Source: UBA3263 sp964554665 (lineage in GTDB: Bacteria; Bacteroidota; Bacteroidia; Bacteroidales; Muribaculaceae). Taken from it: DNA of 64,000 bases. The stretch covers positions 21,793 through 85,792 of the forward strand of contig CAZKPP010000002.1 of assembly GCA_964554665.1 (NCBI GenBank), written 5' to 3'. The position numbers and the translations under genes are program-made. The notes beneath the pieces were generated by a model. That model saw only the letters and a list, made by a program, of their open reading frames with translations, did no database searches and was not told the origin of the DNA. This document shows positions 61,606-64,000 of this stretch, in pieces (the stretch's first letter is position 1; the number at the start of each line of letters is the position of its first letter).

Positions 61606-61925
61606 AACGATTAGATTTTGATAAATTAAACCGACTTAGTTCGTTCAACGACGAATTGGACATGAAACATGGGGCTCCCGGGACTCCATCGCGTGACCAA
61701 TTCGACGAAGAGTCGTTGGCATGGTTCTATGGCAACATGCTGCGCGAGCGTCGCAAAGAGCTGAATCTGACACAAAAACAAGTTGCTGAAAGGCTTGGCA
61801 GAGAACAGAGCTACATTGCACGAGTTGAAAACGGCAAAGCCGACATACAACTTTCAAGTTTTTTCCGAATAGCTGCGATTCTGGGCATCCAATTTGTGCC
61901 AACCTTTATGCAAGCCATTCGATAA
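61602..61925 (+). CDS. higA: HigA-like XRE-family antitoxin
   Basis: A 107-residue protein: an N-terminal toxin-contact segment (LNRLSSFNDELDMKHG) and a C-terminal HTH (LRERRKELNLTQKQVAERLG, QSYIARVENGKADIQLSSF). It should repress the promoter palindrome at 61217 and neutralise the toxin. A 60-bp gap separates it from pdxA. Confidence 0.88.
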   Translation: MKRLDFDKLNRLSSFNDELDMKHGAPGTPSRDQFDEESLAWFYGNMLRERRKELNLTQKQVAERLGREQSYIARVENGKADIQLSSFFRIAAILGIQFVPTFMQAIR

Positions 61926-61949
61926 GTTGCCGGTGTCGGCAATTTTGCG

Positions 61950-61957
61950 TAAATTTG
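61950..61957 (+). promoter_or_regulatory. pdxA promoter -7 box
   Basis: TAAATTTG, 28 bp before the pdxA start. Confidence 0.6.
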
Positions 61958-61985
61958 CGCTATATTATCAACCGATAAGTCAACA

Positions 61986-63065
61986 ATGGAAAACCAAATA
62001 ATAAAAGTGGGCATAACCCACGGCGACTATAACGGCGTAGGCTACGAAGTTATTCTCAAAGCCTTCGACGACCCGCAGATGCTTGAGCTCTGCACCCCGG
62101 TTATCTACGGCTCGCAGCGCATTGCTTCACACTATCGCAAACTCCTGGACCTGCCCCAGGCGCCGGTCAACCGCGCCGACTCGGCCGCCGACGCAAAAAA
62201 TGGCGCCCTGAACTTCGTTAACGTTATTGCCGACGATGAAGCCGCCGAGCCGGGCAAAAACACCCCGGCTGCCGGAGCCGCCGCCCGCGCCGCCTTGGAG
62301 CGCGCCGTGGCCGACCTTAAGGCCGGTGAAATCGACGTGTTGGTAACCGCCCCTATTAACAAAGAAAACATTCAGTCGCCCGAATTCAGTTTTCCGGGCC
62401 ACACGGAATATTTGGAAGCATCGCTCGCCGCCGACGGCAACGACCATGCCCTGATGATCATGGCCTCCGACTCGGGACTGCGAGTGGCGTTGGCCACCAT
62501 CCACCTGCCTCTGAGCGAAGTTGCCGCTAACCTGTCGACCGAAAAACTGGTGCGCAGCCTCGAGGAATTCAACCGCTCGCTGATGCGCGACTTTGGCGTT
62601 CATTGCCCGCGCATAGCGGTTCTGGCCCTCAACCCCCATGCCGGCGACGGCGGCCTGCTCGGCAAAGAAGAAACCGAAATCATTGAGCCCGCAATTGCCG
62701 AAGCCCGCAACACCCTGCGCATCCAGGCCTTCGGGCCCTACAGCGCCGACGGATTCTTCGGTGCCTGCCACCACACAAAGTTCGACGGCGTGCTGGCGAT
62801 GTACCACGACCAGGGGCTGATACCGTTCAAAGCCTTGTGTGGCAACAGCGGAGTGAACTTCACTGCCGGGCTCCCCTACGTGCGCACCTCGCCCGACCAT
62901 GGCACCGCCTTCGACATTGCCGGCCGCAATCAGGCCGACCCGCAATCGATGCGCCAGGCCATCTACATGGCCATCGATGCCCTGCGCAACCGCCGGCGCC
63001 ACGACGAAGCCTTTGCCGACCCGCTGCCGAAACTCTATCAGGAACGCAGCCGCCGCGACGACTAA
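61986..63065 (+). CDS. pdxA: 4-hydroxythreonine-4-phosphate dehydrogenase
   Basis: PdxA oxidises 4-phosphohydroxy-L-threonine in the DXP-dependent pyridoxal phosphate pathway. The 359-residue protein has KVGITHGDYNGVGYEVILKA (usually GDPxGIGPE), DVLVTAPINKENI, FPGHTEYLEA with a metal-binding His, LNPHAGDGGLLGKEE (second His), and MYHDQGLIPFKAL (third His). The GDYNGVGYE variant is common in Bacteroidota. Monocistronic with its own promoter. Confidence 0.94.
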   Translation: MENQIIKVGITHGDYNGVGYEVILKAFDDPQMLELCTPVIYGSQRIASHYRKLLDLPQAPVNRADSAADAKNGALNFVNVIADDEAAEPGKNTPAAGAAARAALERAVADLKAGEIDVLVTAPINKENIQSPEFSFPGHTEYLEASLAADGNDHALMIMASDSGLRVALATIHLPLSEVAANLSTEKLVRSLEEFNRSLMRDFGVHCPRIAVLALNPHAGDGGLLGKEETEIIEPAIAEARNTLRIQAFGPYSADGFFGACHHTKFDGVLAMYHDQGLIPFKALCGNSGVNFTAGLPYVRTSPDHGTAFDIAGRNQADPQSMRQAIYMAIDALRNRRRHDEAFADPLPKLYQERSRRDD

Positions 63066-63122
63066 ATACCGCTGAGGCAATGAATTTTTATTTTTTAACT
63101 TTCTGCTGTTAACTTTTTTTCG

Positions 63123-63130
63123 TATATTTG
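63123..63130 (+). promoter_or_regulatory. fba promoter -7 box
   Basis: TATATTTG, 38 bp before the start, with T-runs upstream. Confidence 0.6.
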
Positions 63131-63168
63131 CCCCCGCAAAACCTATAACCAATAATACTAACCAAAAA

Positions 63169-64000
63169 ATGGTAAGCTACAAAGAACTCGGCCTTGTGAA
63201 CACCAAAGAAATGTTCGCCAAAGCCATCAAGGGCGGCTATGCAATCCCCGCCTTCAACTTCAACAATATGGAGCAGCTCCAGGCTATCATCAAAGCCGCT
63301 GCCGAAGAAAAATCGCCCGTAATCCTCCAGGTTTCTAAAGGCGCCCGCAACTATGCCAACGCTACCCTGCTCCGCTACATGGCTCAGGGCGCTGTTGCCT
63401 ACGCCAAAGAACTCGGCTGGGAAAATCCCCAGATCGTTCTTCACCTCGACCACGGCGACTCCTTCGAACTCTGCAAGAGCTGCATCGACAACGGCTTCTC
63501 GTCGGTTATGATCGACGGTTCACACCTCCCCTACGAAGAAAACGTTGCCCTCACCAAGAAGGTTGTTGACTACGCACACCAGTATGACGTAACCGTTGAA
63601 GGCGAACTCGGCGTGCTCGCCGGCGTTGAAGACGAAGTTTCGTCGGACCACCACACCTACACCGACCCCGAAGAAGTTATCGACTTCGCAACCCGCACCG
63701 GCTGCGACTCGCTGGCTATTTCGATCGGCACCAGCCACGGCGCATATAAGTTCACCCCCGAACAGTGCACCCGCAACGCCGAAGGCAAGCTCATTCCCCC
63801 GCCCCTGGCATTCAACGTGCTCGACGCCGTTATGGAAAAACTTCCCGGTTTCCCCATCGTGCTCCACGGCTCCAGCTCCGTGCCCCAGGAATATGTTGAC
63901 ACCATCAACAAATATGGTGGCAAACTGCCCGACGCCATCGGCATCCCCGAAGAAGAACTCCGCAAAGCCGCCAAGAGCGCCGTTTGCAAAATCAACATCG
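63169..64000 (+). CDS. fba: Class II fructose-bisphosphate aldolase, N-terminal part
   Basis: About 277 codons are present; the gene runs past the window end. It begins MVSYKELGLVNTKEMFAKAI. Class II features: YAIPAFNFNNMEQLQAII, VLHLDHGDSFELCKSCID (metal-binding His next to catalytic Asp), VTVEGELGVLAGVED, LAISIGTSHGAYKF, and IVLHGSSSVPQE with a further metal His. It cleaves fructose 1,6-bisphosphate to DHAP and glyceraldehyde 3-phosphate. The absence of a stop before position 64000 agrees with truncation by the window edge. Confidence 0.95.
   Translation, partial: MVSYKELGLVNTKEMFAKAIKGGYAIPAFNFNNMEQLQAIIKAAAEEKSPVILQVSKGARNYANATLLRYMAQGAVAYAKELGWENPQIVLHLDHGDSFELCKSCIDNGFSSVMIDGSHLPYEENVALTKKVVDYAHQYDVTVEGELGVLAGVEDEVSSDHHTYTDPEEVIDFATRTGCDSLAISIGTSHGAYKFTPEQCTRNAEGKLIPPPLAFNVLDAVMEKLPGFPIVLHGSSSVPQEYVDTINKYGGKLPDAIGIPEEELRKAAKSAVCKINI

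Overview
The window looks like chromosome of a GC-rich Bacteroidales bacterium, most likely of the Muribaculaceae (inference). The evidence is a SusC/SusD pair, a PorV protein of the type IX secretion system (T9SS), GlsA/GlsB-like glycine-lipid enzymes, a PPi-dependent phosphofructokinase, genes starting without Shine-Dalgarno sites, and many copies of the Bacteroidota promoter -7 box TAnnTTTG. I see no rRNA, tRNA, CRISPR array, prophage or intact insertion sequence.

Layout. 1-3110: lipid acyltransferases followed by pyrK-pyrD, tightly overlapped. 3425-14543: a polysaccharide utilisation locus (SusC, SusD, a discoidin-bearing surface lipoprotein, and a 1246-residue GH31 hydrolase with FN3, discoidin, dockerin-like and cohesin-like modules). 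14578-16061: hipBA. 16164-18746: two tandem secreted paralogs with nearly identical ends and diverged middles, separated by a hairpin-rich stretch. 18871-23894: housekeeping block thrS-infC-rpmI-rplT, then porV-ispF. 23956-28908: two related beta-barrels, a PCMD lipoprotein, a DUF1599 protein and a DoxX/BT_3928-like membrane protein. 29033-30514: a three-gene hipBST module whose promoter carries three operators exactly 41 bp apart. 30579-37151 (minus): two giant secreted paralogs, one broken by a single in-frame TAG. 37325-42424: four overlapping genes with two secreted CotH-type kinases. 42545-46174: typA, rpmE2, trmN6 and a CPBP protease. 46171-48701 (minus): a four-helix-bundle protein, a DcaP-like porin and an ECF sigma factor. 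49092-56652: dCMP deaminase, S41 protease, 5-formyl-THF cyclo-ligase, an AlbA_2 ATP-binding protein, a thioredoxin-like protein and PPi-PFK. 56828-60913: a beta-propeller protein, two beta-barrels and two lipoproteins. 61240-61925: a HigBA-like module. 61986-64000: pdxA and the first part of class II fba.

How the parts connect. Much of the accessory content is cell-surface. PorV is the T9SS shuttle protein, and several neighbours end in short Gly/Asn-rich or Por_Secre_tail-like C-termini that could be T9SS sorting signals. The most striking unexplained signal is a promoter architecture found four times, always before an exported-protein gene: two TTAAC boxes 10 bp apart, then ATT, then exactly eight G, then exactly 19 nt to a TAnnTTTG box. 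The G8 tract sits where the -33 element should be. It looks like the control site of a surface-protein regulon. Other items worth checking are the 41-bp-phased hipBST operators, the amber-interrupted giant gene, the translationally coupled CotH operon, and a candidate L20 autoregulatory hairpin between rpmI and rplT.
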